NCBI RefSeq assembly: GCF_003086775.1
Contig: NZ_CP026001.1
Location: forward strand, 1,328,407 to 1,392,406
DNA length: 64,000 bases
Reading direction: 5' to 3'
Source of the DNA: Stenotrophomonas sp. ZAC14D1_NAIMI4_1
Lineage (GTDB): Bacteria; Pseudomonadota; Gammaproteobacteria; Xanthomonadales; Xanthomonadaceae
The notes below the pieces were generated by a model. The model worked only from the letters and a program-made list of their open reading frames with translations. It ran no database searches and was not told the origin of the DNA. Shown piece by piece: positions 1 to 9,929 of this stretch. Within the stretch, counting starts at the first letter, position 1, and each line of letters opens with the position of its first letter. The position numbers and the translations under genes are program-made.

Positions 1-91
1 CCTGAAAAAATCGGTGTTATGGGAACAGCAAGCTAGCTAGTATGATGGCGTAAGAAATGCACGTCAAGTCGATTGTCAAGAGGGACGCTGA

Positions 92-1711
92 GTGAGTTCA
101 CCCAAGTTGTTGCGGGGCCTGCTGTCGTTCAGCAGCATGACCATGGTCTCGCGCGTTCTCGGACTTGTCCGGGACTTCGTGGTGACCACCACGTTCGGCA
201 CCAACGCCATCACTGATGCTTTCTGGGTCGCCTTCAGGGTACCCAATTTCCTGCGCCGTTTGTTCGCCGAGGGCTCGTTCGCGACCGCTTTCGTGCCGGT
301 GTTCACGGAAGTGAAAGAAACCCGCAGCCATGCCGAACTGCGCGAACTGATGGCGCGCACGGCCGGCACCTTGGGCGGCATCCTGATGCTGGTGACTGCC
401 GTGGCGCTGATCTTCGCGCCGCAGCTGGCCTCGGTCTTCTCAAGCGGCGTTGATACCGACCCGGTCAAGCAGGGCCTGCTGGTCGACCTGTTCCGCCTGA
501 CCTTCCCGTTCCTGCTGTTCGTCTCGCTCACCGCCCTGGCCGGTGGCGCGCTCAACAGCTTCCAGCGCTTCGCCATGCCGGCGCTGACCCCGGTCATCCT
601 CAACCTGTGCATGATCGCCGGCGCGCTGTGGCTGGCGCCGCGGCTGGGCGGCACCCCGGAAAAGCAGATCCTGGCGCTGGGCTGGGCGGTGCTGGCCGCC
701 GGCATCCTGCAGCTGCTGTTCCAGCTGCCCTCGCTGAAGGGCATCAACCTGCTGACCCTGCCGCGCTGGGGCTGGCACCACCCGGGCGTGCGCAAGGTGA
801 TGACGCTGATGGTGCCGACCCTGTTCGGTTCGTCGGTGGCGCAGATCAACCTGCTGCTGGATACGGTCATCGCCGCCAAGCTGACCGATGGCTCGCAGTC
901 GTGGCTGTCGCTGGCCGACCGCTTCCTGGAGCTGCCGCTGGGCGTGTTCGGCGTGGCCCTGGGCACGGTGATCCTGCCGGCGCTGGCCCGCCACCACGTC
1001 AGTACCGACCGTGAGGGCTTCTCGCGCTCGCTGGACTGGGGCCTGCGGATGACCCTGCTGATCTCGGTGCCGGCCATGCTGGGCCTGCTGTTCCTGGCCG
1101 AGCCGCTGATCGCCACCATTTTCCAGCACGGCCAGTTCAGCGCCTTTGATACCCGCATGACCGCGCTGTCGGTGTACGGCCTGAGCTTCGGCCTGCCGGC
1201 GTTCGCCCTGCTGAAAGTGGTGCTGCCGGCGTTCTATGCCCGCCAGGACACCCGGACCCCGGTGCGCGCGGGTGTGGCTGCGCTGGTGGCCAACATGGTG
1301 TTCAACTTCGCCCTGCTGGCCGTGCTGTACCAGGTGATGGTGCCCGACGAGCTGAAGGCGCAGGGCGTGATGGCGGCCATCGGCAAGCAGCCGGGCCTGC
1401 ATCTGGCGCTGGGCATTGCCAGCGCGCTGTCCAGCTACCTGAACCTGGGCCTGCTCTGGTACTGGCTGGGCAAGACCGATGTCTACCAGCGCCGGCCGGG
1501 CTGGGGCGGCTACCTGGTGCGCCTGCTGGTGGCCTGCGTGGCCATGGTCGGCGTGCTGCTGGCCCTGCTGCACTGGCTGCCGGCCTTCTCGGCCATGGGC
1601 GTGTGGGAGCGGATCGGCGCCCTGGCGCTGCTGGTCGGCGGCGGCGGCGCCACCTACGGGGTGGCCATGCTGGCGATGGGCTTCCGCCCCCGCGACCTGC
1701 GCGGGCATTGA
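92..1711 (+). CDS. murJ: Lipid II flippase MurJ (MviN)
   Basis: Polytopic inner-membrane protein of 539 aa, the usual length for MurJ, which flips the lipid-linked peptidoglycan precursor lipid II to the periplasmic face. The N-terminus (LLSFSSMTMVSRVLGLVRDF) is typical of MviN/MurJ and hydrophobic segments continue to the C-terminus. The start is GTG at 92, preceded by an AGGGA Shine-Dalgarno at 81-85. A TATGAT hexamer at 41-46 could be a -10 box, but no good -35 is visible. It is the first gene of a same-strand set with ribF, ileS, lspA and ispH, an order common in Xanthomonadaceae. The family call is secure from sequence character and context. Confidence 0.95.
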   Translation: MSSPKLLRGLLSFSSMTMVSRVLGLVRDFVVTTTFGTNAITDAFWVAFRVPNFLRRLFAEGSFATAFVPVFTEVKETRSHAELRELMARTAGTLGGILMLVTAVALIFAPQLASVFSSGVDTDPVKQGLLVDLFRLTFPFLLFVSLTALAGGALNSFQRFAMPALTPVILNLCMIAGALWLAPRLGGTPEKQILALGWAVLAAGILQLLFQLPSLKGINLLTLPRWGWHHPGVRKVMTLMVPTLFGSSVAQINLLLDTVIAAKLTDGSQSWLSLADRFLELPLGVFGVALGTVILPALARHHVSTDREGFSRSLDWGLRMTLLISVPAMLGLLFLAEPLIATIFQHGQFSAFDTRMTALSVYGLSFGLPAFALLKVVLPAFYARQDTRTPVRAGVAALVANMVFNFALLAVLYQVMVPDELKAQGVMAAIGKQPGLHLALGIASALSSYLNLGLLWYWLGKTDVYQRRPGWGGYLVRLLVACVAMVGVLLALLHWLPAFSAMGVWERIGALALLVGGGGATYGVAMLAMGFRPRDLRGH

Positions 1712-1786
1712 TCGTGGCCTACGGCGGCTATACTTCAGGGTTACACCATTGAAGCGGCGGCCCCGGGTGGGCCGGAACGAGAGTTG

Positions 1787-2734
1787 ATGAGCAGGCTGTT
1801 CAGAAGCGTCGAGGGCGGGGAGCTGTTCCCCAACGGAAGCGTGGTCTGTATCGGTGCATTCGACGGCCTCCACTTGGGGCATCGTGCGCTGGTCCGCCAC
1901 GCGGTCGCCCGCGCGCGCGCCTTGGGCGTGGCCGCGGTGGCCGTGGCGTTCGAGCCGCTGCCGCGTGAATTCTTTGCCCAGGGCACGCCGCCGCCGCGGC
2001 TGACCCTGGCCCGCAGCAAGGTCGAGATCCTGCGCGAACTGGGCGTGGATGCGATCGGCCTGCTGCGTTTCGACGCGGCGATGGCCGCCATGCCGGCCGA
2101 AGACTTCGTTCATAAGCTGCTGGCGCAGCGCCTGGGCGCGCGCGAAGTGTGGATCGGCCCGGAGTTCTGCTTCGGCAACCGCCGCCGCGGCGACCTGGCC
2201 CTGCTGCAGGCGATGGGCGGCGAGCTCGGCTTCACCGCCGGCGAGATCGAAGCCGTCGACCTGCACGGCGAGCGCATCTCCAGCACCCGCATCCGTCAGC
2301 TGCTGCAGGCGGGCGATTTCACCCATGCCAACGATCTGCTCGGCCGCCCCTATGCGATCAGCGGGCGGGTGGTGCGTGGGCGCCAGCTCGGCCGCACGCT
2401 GGGCTTCCCCACCGCCAACCTGCGCTTCCCGAAGACGCCGGCGCTGTCGGGCATCTACGCCACCTGGGTGCACGGGGTGTTCGACCAGCCGTGGCCCTCG
2501 GTGTCCAGCTTCGGCACGCGGCCGACAGTGGACGGCGTGGAGCCGCTGCTGGAAGCCCACCTGTTCGATTTCCAGGGCGACCTGTACGGTCGGCACATCG
2601 ACGTGGAATTCGTCGCCAAGCTGCGCGACGAAGAAAAATTCAATGATCTGGCGGCACTGACCGACCAGATGCACCGCGACGCCGACCAGGCGCGCACCAT
2701 CCTTTCCGAACATAGATTGCGAGCCACTGCGTGA
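1787..2734 (+). CDS. ribF: Bifunctional riboflavin kinase / FAD synthetase
   Basis: Makes FMN from riboflavin and then FAD from FMN. The N-terminal adenylyltransferase half carries the nucleotide-binding motif [14 protein letters not shown] (about residues 24-37). The C-terminal flavokinase half carries [11 protein letters not shown] (about residues 203-213). The 315-aa length fits bacterial RibF. ATG 1787 is preferred; an in-frame TTG lies immediately before it at 1784. The stop overlaps the GTG start of ileS in a GTGA, so the two are probably translationally coupled. The ribF-ileS-lspA-ispH order is conserved in many proteobacteria. Confidence 0.95.
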   Translation: MSRLFRSVEGGELFPNGSVVCIGAFDGLHLGHRALVRHAVARARALGVAAVAVAFEPLPREFFAQGTPPPRLTLARSKVEILRELGVDAIGLLRFDAAMAAMPAEDFVHKLLAQRLGAREVWIGPEFCFGNRRRGDLALLQAMGGELGFTAGEIEAVDLHGERISSTRIRQLLQAGDFTHANDLLGRPYAISGRVVRGRQLGRTLGFPTANLRFPKTPALSGIYATWVHGVFDQPWPSVSSFGTRPTVDGVEPLLEAHLFDFQGDLYGRHIDVEFVAKLRDEEKFNDLAALTDQMHRDADQARTILSEHRLRATA

Positions 2735-5562
2735 GCCAGGACTACAAGACCACCCTGAACCTGCCAGCCACCGAATTCCCGATGCGCGGCGACCTGCCCA
2801 AGCGCGAGCCGGGCATTCTGGCGCGGTGGGAAGAGCAGGGGCTCTACCAGCAGCTGCGTGACAACGCCGCCGGCCGCCCGCTGTTCGTGCTGCACGACGG
2901 CCCGCCGTACGCCAACGGCCGCATCCACCTGGGCCACGCGGTCAACAAGATCCTCAAGGACATCATCGTCAAGTCGCGCTACCTGGCCGGCTTCGATGCG
3001 CCCTACGTGCCGGGCTGGGATTGCCACGGCCTGCCGATCGAGATCGCGGTGGAAAAGAAGTGGGGCAAGGTCGGCGTGAAGCTCGACGCCGTCGAATTCC
3101 GGCAGAAGTGCCGCGAGTTCGCCGAAGAGCAGATCAACATCCAGCGCGCCGATTTCAAGCGCCTGGGCGTGACCGGTGACTGGGACAACCCGTACAAGAC
3201 CCTGAGCTTCGATTTCGAAGCCAACGAGATCCGTGCGCTGGCCAAGGTCGTGGCCAACGGCCACCTGGTGCGTGGCGCCAAGCCGGTCTACTGGTGCTTC
3301 GACTGCGGTTCGGCGCTGGCCGAGGCGGAAATCGAATACCAGGAAAAGGAATCGCCGGCGATCGACGTGGCCTACGCCGCGCGCGATGCGCAGGCCGTGG
3401 CCCAGGCCTTCGGTGTGAGCCTGCCGGGCGACGTCGAAGTGGCCGTGCCGATCTGGACCACCACCCCGTGGACGCTGCCGGCTTCGCTGGCCGTGTCGCT
3501 GGGCGCGGAGATCCGCTACGTGCTGGCCGAAGGCCCGGCGCACAACGGCAAGCGCCGTTGGCTGGTGCTGGCCGCCGCCCTGGCCGAGCGCGCCCTGCAG
3601 CGCTATGGCGTCGAAAACGTGGTGCTGCACGGTGAAGCCACCGGCGCGGCGCTGGAAAACCAGCTGCTGGCGCACCCGTTCTACCCGGAGCGCGAGATCC
3701 TGGTGCTCAACGGCGAGCACGTGTCCGACGAGGACGGTACTGGTGCGGTGCACACTGCCCCCGGCCACGGCCAGGAAGACTACGTGGTCAGCCAGAAGTA
3801 CGGCCTGCTCGACAAGTACAACGCCGGCCAGGTGACCCCGATCGACGGCCGTGGCGTGTACCTGGAATCGACCCCGCCGGCCGGTGACGTGGTGCTGGCT
3901 GGCCAGCACCTGTGGAAGGCGCAGGACGCCATCGTCGGCGTGCTGCGCGAGAACGGTTCGCTGCTGGCCTTCCACCCGATCCGCCACAGCTACCCGCACT
4001 GCTGGCGCCACAAGACGCCGGTGGTGTTCCGCGCCACCCCGCAGTGGTTCATCTCGATGGACAAGGCCAACCTGCGCAACGATGCGCTGGCCGCCATCGA
4101 TACCGTGGGCTGGTTCCCGAGCTGGGGCAAGGCGCGCATCCAGAGCATGGTCGACGGCCGCCCGGACTGGACCATCTCGCGCCAGCGCACCTGGGGCGTG
4201 CCGATCGCACTGTTCACCCATCGCCAGACCGGCGAGATCCACCCGCGCACGGTGGAGCTGATGCAGCAGGTCGCCGACCGCGTCGAAGCCGAGGGCATCG
4301 ACGTGTGGTACTCGCTGGATGCCGCAGAACTGCTGGGCGCCGAAGCGGCCGACTACGAGAAGGTCACCGACATCCTCGACGTCTGGTTCGATTCGGGCGT
4401 CACCCATGAAGGCGTGCTGGCCGCGCGTGGCTTCGGCAAGCCGGCCGACCTGTACCTGGAAGGTTCGGACCAGCACCGTGGCTGGTTCCAGTCCTCGCTG
4501 CTGACCGGCGTGGCCATCGACCAGCGCGCGCCGTACAAGCAGTGCCTCACCCACGGCTTCACCGTGGACGAGCACGGCCGCAAGATGTCCAAGTCGCTGG
4601 GCAACGGCATCGAGCCGCAGGACATCATGAACAAGCTGGGCGCGGACATCCTGCGCCTGTGGATCGCCTCGGCCGACTACAGCAACGAGATGTCGCTGTC
4701 GCAGGAAATCCTCAAGCGCAACGCCGATGCCTACCGCCGCCTGCGCAACACCGCGCGCTTCCTGCTGGGCAACCTGGACGGTTTCGATCCGGCCCAGCAC
4801 CTGCGCCCGCTGAATGAGATGGTCGCGCTGGACCGCTGGATCGTGCATCGCGCCTGGGAACTGCAGGAAAAGATCAAGGCTGCGTTCGACAGCTACAACA
4901 TGGCCGAGATCGTCCAGCTGCTGCTGAACTTCTGCAGCGTGGACCTGGGTTCGCTGTACCTGGACGTGACCAAGGACCGCCTGTACACGATGCCGACCGA
5001 TTCGCACGGTCGTCGTTCGGCACAGAGCGCGATGTACCACATCGCCGAAGCGTTCACCCGCTGGATCGCGCCGATCCTGACCTTCACCGCCGACGAGCTG
5101 TGGGGTTACCTGCCGGGCGAGCGCACCGGGCACGTGCTGTTCACCACCTGGTACGACGGCCTGGCGCCGCTGCCGGCCGACGCACAGCTCAACGCCGCTG
5201 ATTTCGACCAGTTGCTGGCCGTGCGCGAGCAGGTGGCCAAGGTGCTCGAGCCGATGCGCGCCAACGGTGCCATCGGTGCCGCGCTGGAAGCGGAGATCAC
5301 CATCGCCGCCAGCGAAGAGCAGGCCGCGAAGTGGCAGCCGCTGGCCGATGAACTGCGTTTCCTGTTCATCAGCGGCGACGTGCAGGTGCGCCCGGCGACC
5401 ACCGACGAGGTGTTCGTCAGCGCCCAGCCGACCCAGAAGACCAAGTGCGTGCGCTGCTGGCACCACCGCGCCGACGTCGGCAGCAACGCCGATCACCCGG
5501 AACTGTGCGGCCGCTGCGCCGGCAACATCACCGGTGCCGGTGAAGTGCGGAGCTGGTTCTGA
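2731..5562 (+). CDS. ileS: Isoleucyl-tRNA synthetase
   Basis: Class I aminoacyl-tRNA synthetase that charges tRNA-Ile and edits valine. It is 943 aa, full length. The class I signature appears as HLGH within [16 protein letters not shown] (about residues 59-74), and KMSKS occurs within [18 protein letters not shown]-terminal zinc site is visible as two CxxC pairs (KCVRCW and LCGRCAG) near the end of the protein. It starts with GTG in a 4-nt overlap with ribF and ends in TGATG, sharing one base with the lspA start. Confidence 0.97.
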   Translation: MSQDYKTTLNLPATEFPMRGDLPKREPGILARWEEQGLYQQLRDNAAGRPLFVLHDGPPYANGRIHLGHAVNKILKDIIVKSRYLAGFDAPYVPGWDCHGLPIEIAVEKKWGKVGVKLDAVEFRQKCREFAEEQINIQRADFKRLGVTGDWDNPYKTLSFDFEANEIRALAKVVANGHLVRGAKPVYWCFDCGSALAEAEIEYQEKESPAIDVAYAARDAQAVAQAFGVSLPGDVEVAVPIWTTTPWTLPASLAVSLGAEIRYVLAEGPAHNGKRRWLVLAAALAERALQRYGVENVVLHGEATGAALENQLLAHPFYPEREILVLNGEHVSDEDGTGAVHTAPGHGQEDYVVSQKYGLLDKYNAGQVTPIDGRGVYLESTPPAGDVVLAGQHLWKAQDAIVGVLRENGSLLAFHPIRHSYPHCWRHKTPVVFRATPQWFISMDKANLRNDALAAIDTVGWFPSWGKARIQSMVDGRPDWTISRQRTWGVPIALFTHRQTGEIHPRTVELMQQVADRVEAEGIDVWYSLDAAELLGAEAADYEKVTDILDVWFDSGVTHEGVLAARGFGKPADLYLEGSDQHRGWFQSSLLTGVAIDQRAPYKQCLTHGFTVDEHGRKMSKSLGNGIEPQDIMNKLGADILRLWIASADYSNEMSLSQEILKRNADAYRRLRNTARFLLGNLDGFDPAQHLRPLNEMVALDRWIVHRAWELQEKIKAAFDSYNMAEIVQLLLNFCSVDLGSLYLDVTKDRLYTMPTDSHGRRSAQSAMYHIAEAFTRWIAPILTFTADELWGYLPGERTGHVLFTTWYDGLAPLPADAQLNAADFDQLLAVREQVAKVLEPMRANGAIGAALEAEITIAASEEQAAKWQPLADELRFLFISGDVQVRPATTDEVFVSAQPTQKTKCVRCWHHRADVGSNADHPELCGRCAGNITGAGEVRSWF

Positions 5563-6086
5563 TGGCCGCGCCCCGTCCGCATCCGAACGCCTTGGTCTGG
5601 CTGCTGCTGTCGGCCGCCATCATCGGCCTGGACCAGTGGTCCAAGGCCTGGGTGCTGTCGAGCCTGCCGGAGTTCCAGCCGGTGGTGGTCATCGACGGCT
5701 TCTGGAACTGGTACCGCACCTACAACACCGGTGCGGCGTTCAGTTTCCTGAGCGACGCCGGCGGCTGGCAGAAGCACTTCTTCACCGTGCTGGCCATCGC
5801 CATCAGCGCGCTGATGGCGTGGTGGCTGCGTGCCACCGCCCGCGGCAACTGGAAGGCGGCGGTGCCGTACGCGCTGATCATCGGTGGTGCCATCGGCAAC
5901 GTGATCGACCGCCAGGTGCACGGTCACGTGGTCGATTTCATCCAGTGGTATATCGGTGACCACGTCTGGCCGGCGTTCAACGTGGCCGATTCGGCCATCG
6001 TGGTCGGTGCCGTGGGCATCGCCCTGTTTGGCCTGTTCGACGGCAAGTCCGCCAAAAAGGCGGATAATGCCTCCCCGAAACCGTAA
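5562..6086 (+). CDS. lspA: Lipoprotein signal peptidase (signal peptidase II)
   Basis: Inner-membrane aspartyl protease that cleaves the signal peptide of prolipoproteins after lipidation. It has 174 aa and four hydrophobic segments. The two catalytic aspartates are recognisable in [17 protein letters not shown] and in [11 protein letters not shown]. Its start overlaps the ileS stop by one base (TGATG), so expression should be coupled. Lipoproteins that would be its substrates are encoded elsewhere in the window (for example at 25421, 50224 and 57886). Confidence 0.97.
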   Translation: MAAPRPHPNALVWLLLSAAIIGLDQWSKAWVLSSLPEFQPVVVIDGFWNWYRTYNTGAAFSFLSDAGGWQKHFFTVLAIAISALMAWWLRATARGNWKAAVPYALIIGGAIGNVIDRQVHGHVVDFIQWYIGDHVWPAFNVADSAIVVGAVGIALFGLFDGKSAKKADNASPKP

Positions 6087-6113
6087 GCCGGCCGCTGCCG
6101 GGAGACTGAACTG

Positions 6114-7064
6114 ATGGATGTGCTGCTCGCCAACCCGCGTGGTTTCTGTGCTGGTGTCGATCGTGCGATCGAGATCGTCAAGCGCGCGATCGAAACGCTG
6201 GGCGCGCCCATCTATGTCCGCCATGAAGTGGTGCACAACCGCTTCGTGGTCGACGACCTGAAGCAGCGTGGCGCGATCTTCGTCGAAGAACTCGATGAAG
6301 TGCCGGACAACAACACGGTCATCTTCAGCGCGCACGGCGTCTCCCAGGCCGTGCGCCAGGAAGCTGATCGCCGTGGCCTGAAGGTGTTCGACGCCACCTG
6401 CCCGCTGGTGACCAAGGTCCACTTCGAAGTGGCCCGCCACTGCCGTGCCGGCCGTGACGTGGTGCTGATCGGCCACGCCGGCCATCCCGAAGTGGAAGGT
6501 ACGATGGGCCAGTGGAACCGCGAAGCCGGTGTCGGCCAGATCTACCTGGTCGAGGACGTGGAGCAGGTTTCCACGCTGGTGATCAACCAGCCGACGAACT
6601 TCGCCTACACCACCCAGACCACGCTGTCGGTGGATGACACGCGCGGCATCATCGATGCACTGCGCGAGCGGTTCCCGGAGATGCAGGGCCCGAAGAACGA
6701 CGACATCTGCTACGCGACGCAGAACCGCCAGGATGCCGTGCGCGACCTGGCCAAGCGCTGCGACCTGGTGCTGGTGGTGGGTTCGCCGAACAGCTCCAAT
6801 TCCAACCGCCTGAGTGAGCTGGCCCGCCGCGAAGGCGTGGAGAGCTATCTGATCGACGGCGCGCACGAGATCGACCCGCGCTGGGTGGAAGGCAAGCAGC
6901 ACATCGGCGTGACTGCCGGTGCCTCGGCACCGCAGGTGCTGGTGGATGGCGTGCTGGCCCGCCTGGCCGAGCTGGGCGCCAACGGTGTCGGCGAGCTGGA
7001 CGGCGAGCCGGAATCGATGGTGTTCGCGCTGCCGAAGGAACTGCGCCTGCGCCTGGTCGACTGA
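6114..7064 (+). CDS. ispH: 4-hydroxy-3-methylbut-2-enyl diphosphate reductase
   Basis: Last enzyme of the MEP isoprenoid pathway, a 4Fe-4S protein that produces IPP and DMAPP. It has 316 aa. The three iron-sulphur ligands are visible as Cys in [13 protein letters not shown] near the N-terminus, ATCPLVTK, and [14 protein letters not shown]. The start is ATG 6114 with a GGGAGA ribosome-binding site about 10 nt upstream. It lies 27 nt after lspA and ends the murJ-ribF-ileS-lspA set. GTAG-type palindromes follow it. Confidence 0.97.
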   Translation: MDVLLANPRGFCAGVDRAIEIVKRAIETLGAPIYVRHEVVHNRFVVDDLKQRGAIFVEELDEVPDNNTVIFSAHGVSQAVRQEADRRGLKVFDATCPLVTKVHFEVARHCRAGRDVVLIGHAGHPEVEGTMGQWNREAGVGQIYLVEDVEQVSTLVINQPTNFAYTTQTTLSVDDTRGIIDALRERFPEMQGPKNDDICYATQNRQDAVRDLAKRCDLVLVVGSPNSSNSNRLSELARREGVESYLIDGAHEIDPRWVEGKQHIGVTAGASAPQVLVDGVLARLAELGANGVGELDGEPESMVFALPKELRLRLVD

Positions 7065-7078
7065 CCGGGCAGGGCGTT

Positions 7079-7192
7079 CGCCGGGCACGGCCCGGCGCTA
7101 CCGGGTGTGTGTCATCCACGCATGGCGAGGATCTACTGCATCCGGCCGGGGCATCGCATCGCATCCCCGGTAGATCCACGCCATGCGTGGAT
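7079..7192. repeat. Cluster of SMAG (GTAG) palindromic repeats
   Basis: Three palindromic units lie between ispH and the M61 peptidase gene. Two are in reverse orientation, ending in CTAC near 7099-7102 and at 7133-7136. One is forward, GTAG at 7170 followed by ATCCACGCCATGCGTGGAT. Each forms a short stem-loop next to the GTAG/CTAC tetranucleotide, the hallmark of the SMAG family of Stenotrophomonas. No coding sequence is apparent in 7065-7278. Confidence 0.85.
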
Positions 7193-7278
7193 GGGCGCGC
7201 GCCCATGACCTTTGGCCATGGGGCCACGCACCACACAGGCCTAGCATCGAAGGTTCTACCGCTGCTGGAACCTGCCTG

Positions 7279-9162
7279 ATGAAGACCCGTGCCCTGGTGA
7301 TGTCCGTGCTGTTCGCGCTGGCTGCCACGCCTGCGCTGGCGCAGACCTCGCCGCCGGGCGATGCCGCGGCCCCCGGCCTGCTGCGCATCGATGTGGATGC
7401 ACGCGACCTGGCTCGCCGCATCTTCAAAGTGACCGCCACCGTGCCGGTCAAGCCCGGTCCGGTCACCCTGCTGTACCCGCAGTGGATTCCCGGCAACCAT
7501 TCGCCCACCGGCCCGATCGACAAGCTGGCCGGCCTGCGCGTCACCGCCAATGGCAAGCCGCTGGCCTGGCAGCGCGACCAGTTCAACGTCTACGCGTTCA
7601 AGGTCGACGTGCCCGAAGGTGTCAGCGAGATCGTCGCCCACTTCGATTTCCTGTCCTCGCAGGGCGGCAGCCAGGGCCGGGTGGTGATGACCCCGGAAAT
7701 GCTCAACCTGCAGTGGAACGCCAATTCGCTGTACCCGGCCGGCGTCGACGCGCGCAACCTGCAGGCGCAGGCCAGCGTCACCCTGCCCAAGGGCTGGGCC
7801 TACGCCACCGCACTGGAAACCGCGCGCCGCGACGGCGATACCGTGGTGTTCAAGCCCATCTCCTACGACCACCTGGTCGACTCGCCGCTGTTTGCCGGTG
7901 AGCACCACCAGCGCATCGACCTCGACCCGGGCGCGAAGGTGCCGGTGCACCTCAACGTGTTTGCCGACGATGCCAAGTCGCTGAAGCCGACCGACGCGCA
8001 GATCAAGCTGCATCGAGCGCTGGTGCAGCAGGCCGACAAGCTGTACGGCGCGCGCCACTATGACCACTACGAATTCCTGCTGGCGCTGACCGACCGACTC
8101 GGCGGCATCGGCCTGGAGCACCATCGCTCAAGCGAGAACAGCGCCGCCCCCGGCTACTTCACCGAGTGGGACAGCAACGCGTGGATGCGCGACCTGCTGC
8201 CGCACGAGTACACCCATTCCTGGAACGGCAAGTACCGCCGCGGCGCGGACCTGGCGACGGCCAACTTCAACGTGCCGATGGGCGACAGCCTGCTGTGGGT
8301 GTACGAGGGCCAGACCCAGTTCTGGGGCCAGGTACTGGCCGCGCGCTCGGGCCTGTGGTCGGCCGAGCAGACCCGCGACACGCTGGCCAATGTGGCGGCC
8401 ACCTATGACCGGGGCCGCCCCGGCCTGGCCTGGCGCGCGCTGCAGGACACCACCAACGACCCGACCATCGCCCAGCGCCGCGGGCTGGCCTACCGCAACT
8501 ACCAGATGAGCGAGGATTACTACTCCGGCGGGCAGATGCTGTGGCTGGAAGTGGAAGGCAAGCTTCGCGATCTGAGCGGCAACCGCCGCAGCCTGGATGA
8601 TTTCGCGCGCGCGTTCTTCGGCGTCGGCAATGGCGACTGGAACGTCAAGCCGTACACCTTCGAGGACGTGGTGGCGACCCTCAACGGCATCGCCCCGTAT
8701 GACTGGGCCAGCTTCCTGCGTCAGCGCCTGGACGGCCACGGTTCGCTGACCGGTGGCCTGGAACTGGCCGGCTGGAAGCTGGCCTACCGCGATACGCCCA
8801 ACGAGGCCTACAAGGCGCAGGAAAAGCGCGCCAAGGCGGCCCTGCTGGCGTACTCGCTGGGTGCGACCGTGCTCGACACCGGCGTGGTCGGTGATGTGAT
8901 CTGGGACAGCCCGGCCTTCAACGCGGGCCTGGCACCGGGCATGAAGGTGATTGCCGTCGGTGGCCGCGAGTACAGCAGCGAACGCCTGAAGGATGCGGTG
9001 TCCGCCGCGGCCACGGACAAGGCGCCCATCGTGCTGCTGGTCAAGCAGTTCGACCGCATCGACACGATGCGCATCGACTACCACGGTGGCCTGCAGTACC
9101 CGGTGCTGGAACGCATCGCGGGCAAGCCGGACCGTCTTGCCGAGCTGTGGAAGGCACGATGA
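7279..9162 (+). CDS. Secreted M61-family metallopeptidase with PDZ domain
   Basis: Predicted periplasmic or secreted zinc aminopeptidase of the M61 (glycyl aminopeptidase) family, 627 aa. A signal peptide covers about residues 1-22 (ends LAATPALAQ). The zinc motif HEYTHSWNGK begins at about residue 309. A PDZ-like region lies near the C-terminus (about 520-590). ATG 7279 is chosen because it begins the signal peptide; the longer upstream reading frame runs into a SMAG palindrome. The stop overlaps the next gene's ATG (ATGA), suggesting co-translation with the YhhN protein. The physiological substrate is unknown. Confidence 0.88.
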   Translation: MKTRALVMSVLFALAATPALAQTSPPGDAAAPGLLRIDVDARDLARRIFKVTATVPVKPGPVTLLYPQWIPGNHSPTGPIDKLAGLRVTANGKPLAWQRDQFNVYAFKVDVPEGVSEIVAHFDFLSSQGGSQGRVVMTPEMLNLQWNANSLYPAGVDARNLQAQASVTLPKGWAYATALETARRDGDTVVFKPISYDHLVDSPLFAGEHHQRIDLDPGAKVPVHLNVFADDAKSLKPTDAQIKLHRALVQQADKLYGARHYDHYEFLLALTDRLGGIGLEHHRSSENSAAPGYFTEWDSNAWMRDLLPHEYTHSWNGKYRRGADLATANFNVPMGDSLLWVYEGQTQFWGQVLAARSGLWSAEQTRDTLANVAATYDRGRPGLAWRALQDTTNDPTIAQRRGLAYRNYQMSEDYYSGGQMLWLEVEGKLRDLSGNRRSLDDFARAFFGVGNGDWNVKPYTFEDVVATLNGIAPYDWASFLRQRLDGHGSLTGGLELAGWKLAYRDTPNEAYKAQEKRAKAALLAYSLGATVLDTGVVGDVIWDSPAFNAGLAPGMKVIAVGGREYSSERLKDAVSAAATDKAPIVLLVKQFDRIDTMRIDYHGGLQYPVLERIAGKPDRLAELWKAR

Positions 9163-9836
9163 TGTCGTGGCGCCGCGAAGGCCTGGTCCTGCTGGCAGCG
9201 ATCCTGGCCATCGTCGGCGCCTTCCTGCACGGTGATGGCCGCTGGCTGCACTGGCTCGCCAAGCCGGCAACCACGCTGCTGATCGCGGCCATCGCCTGGC
9301 AGGCACGTCCGGCGGCATCGCCGTCTTATCGTTGCGCGGTGCTGGCTGGCATGCTGCTGTCCTGCGTGGGCGATGTCGCGCTGATGCTGCCGGTGGATGC
9401 GTTCGTTCCGGGGCTGGTGGCATTCCTGCTGGCCCACGTCTGCTACATCGTCGCCTTCCGTGCTGGCCTGCGTGCGGGCGCTGGGTTGTGGGCTGCGTTG
9501 GTGCTGCTGGGCGCGTTCGCCACGCTCAACGTGCTGGGCCTGTGGTCGCACCTGCCGGCGCCGATGCGAATTCCAGTGCTCGCCTACGTGGTGGTGCTTG
9601 CCTCGATGGCTGTGCTGGCGCTGGCACGCGCGTGGGCGCGGCCGCAGCCGGCAGCCCCGGAATCGTGCAGCGCACGCTGGGCCGCGATCGGCGCCGTGCT
9701 GTTCGTCGCCAGCGATTCACTGCTGGCCTGGGACCGTTTCGCTGGCGGCCTGCCGCTGGCCAGTCTGCTGGTGCTGTCCACGTACTATGCCGCGCAGTAC
9801 GCCATCGCCCGTTCGGTGGGCAGGCGGCCTTTGTAG
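9159..9836 (+). CDS. YhhN family membrane protein (lysoplasmalogenase-like)
   Basis: Integral membrane protein of about 225 aa with roughly eight hydrophobic segments. The pattern matches the YhhN/TMEM86 family, of which some members hydrolyse lysoplasmalogen; the bacterial role is not settled. ATG 9159 overlaps the stop of the M61 gene; ATG 9162 is equally possible. The stop codon TAG (9834-9836) is part of the GTAG that opens a SMAG palindrome, so the repeat appears to have supplied the stop codon. Confidence 0.8.
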   Translation: MMSWRREGLVLLAAILAIVGAFLHGDGRWLHWLAKPATTLLIAAIAWQARPAASPSYRCAVLAGMLLSCVGDVALMLPVDAFVPGLVAFLLAHVCYIVAFRAGLRAGAGLWAALVLLGAFATLNVLGLWSHLPAPMRIPVLAYVVVLASMAVLALARAWARPQPAAPESCSARWAAIGAVLFVASDSLLAWDRFAGGLPLASLLVLSTYYAAQYAIARSVGRRPL

Positions 9837-9922
9837 AGTCGAGCTTGCTCGACTGCTTCTGCCAACAGCAGTCGAGCAAGCTCGACTCTACAAAAGCGCA
9901 GCCGAGCATGGCTCGGCTCTAC
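9833..9922. repeat. SMAG repeat cluster (one forward, two inverted units)
   Basis: GTAG at 9833 opens a palindrome built on GAGTCGAGCTTGCTCGACT. An inverted partner ends in CTAC at 9888-9891, and a further inverted unit built on CAGCCGAGCATGGCTCGG ends in CTAC at 9919-9922. The first two units can also pair with each other to make one long stem. The cluster sits between the convergent YhhN and trehalase genes and may act as a bidirectional terminator. Confidence 0.88.
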
Positions 9923-9929
9923 AACGCGC

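Noticed and set aside
440..2713. Long minus-strand reading frame (757 codons) under murJ and ribF
   Set aside because: Antisense to two well-identified genes. The translation is rich in His, Gln, Arg and Ala, typical of the mirror frame of high-GC genes.
2455..5496. Minus-strand reading frame of 1013 codons under ileS
   Set aside because: Mirror frame of the clear ileS gene; no motif and no start context.
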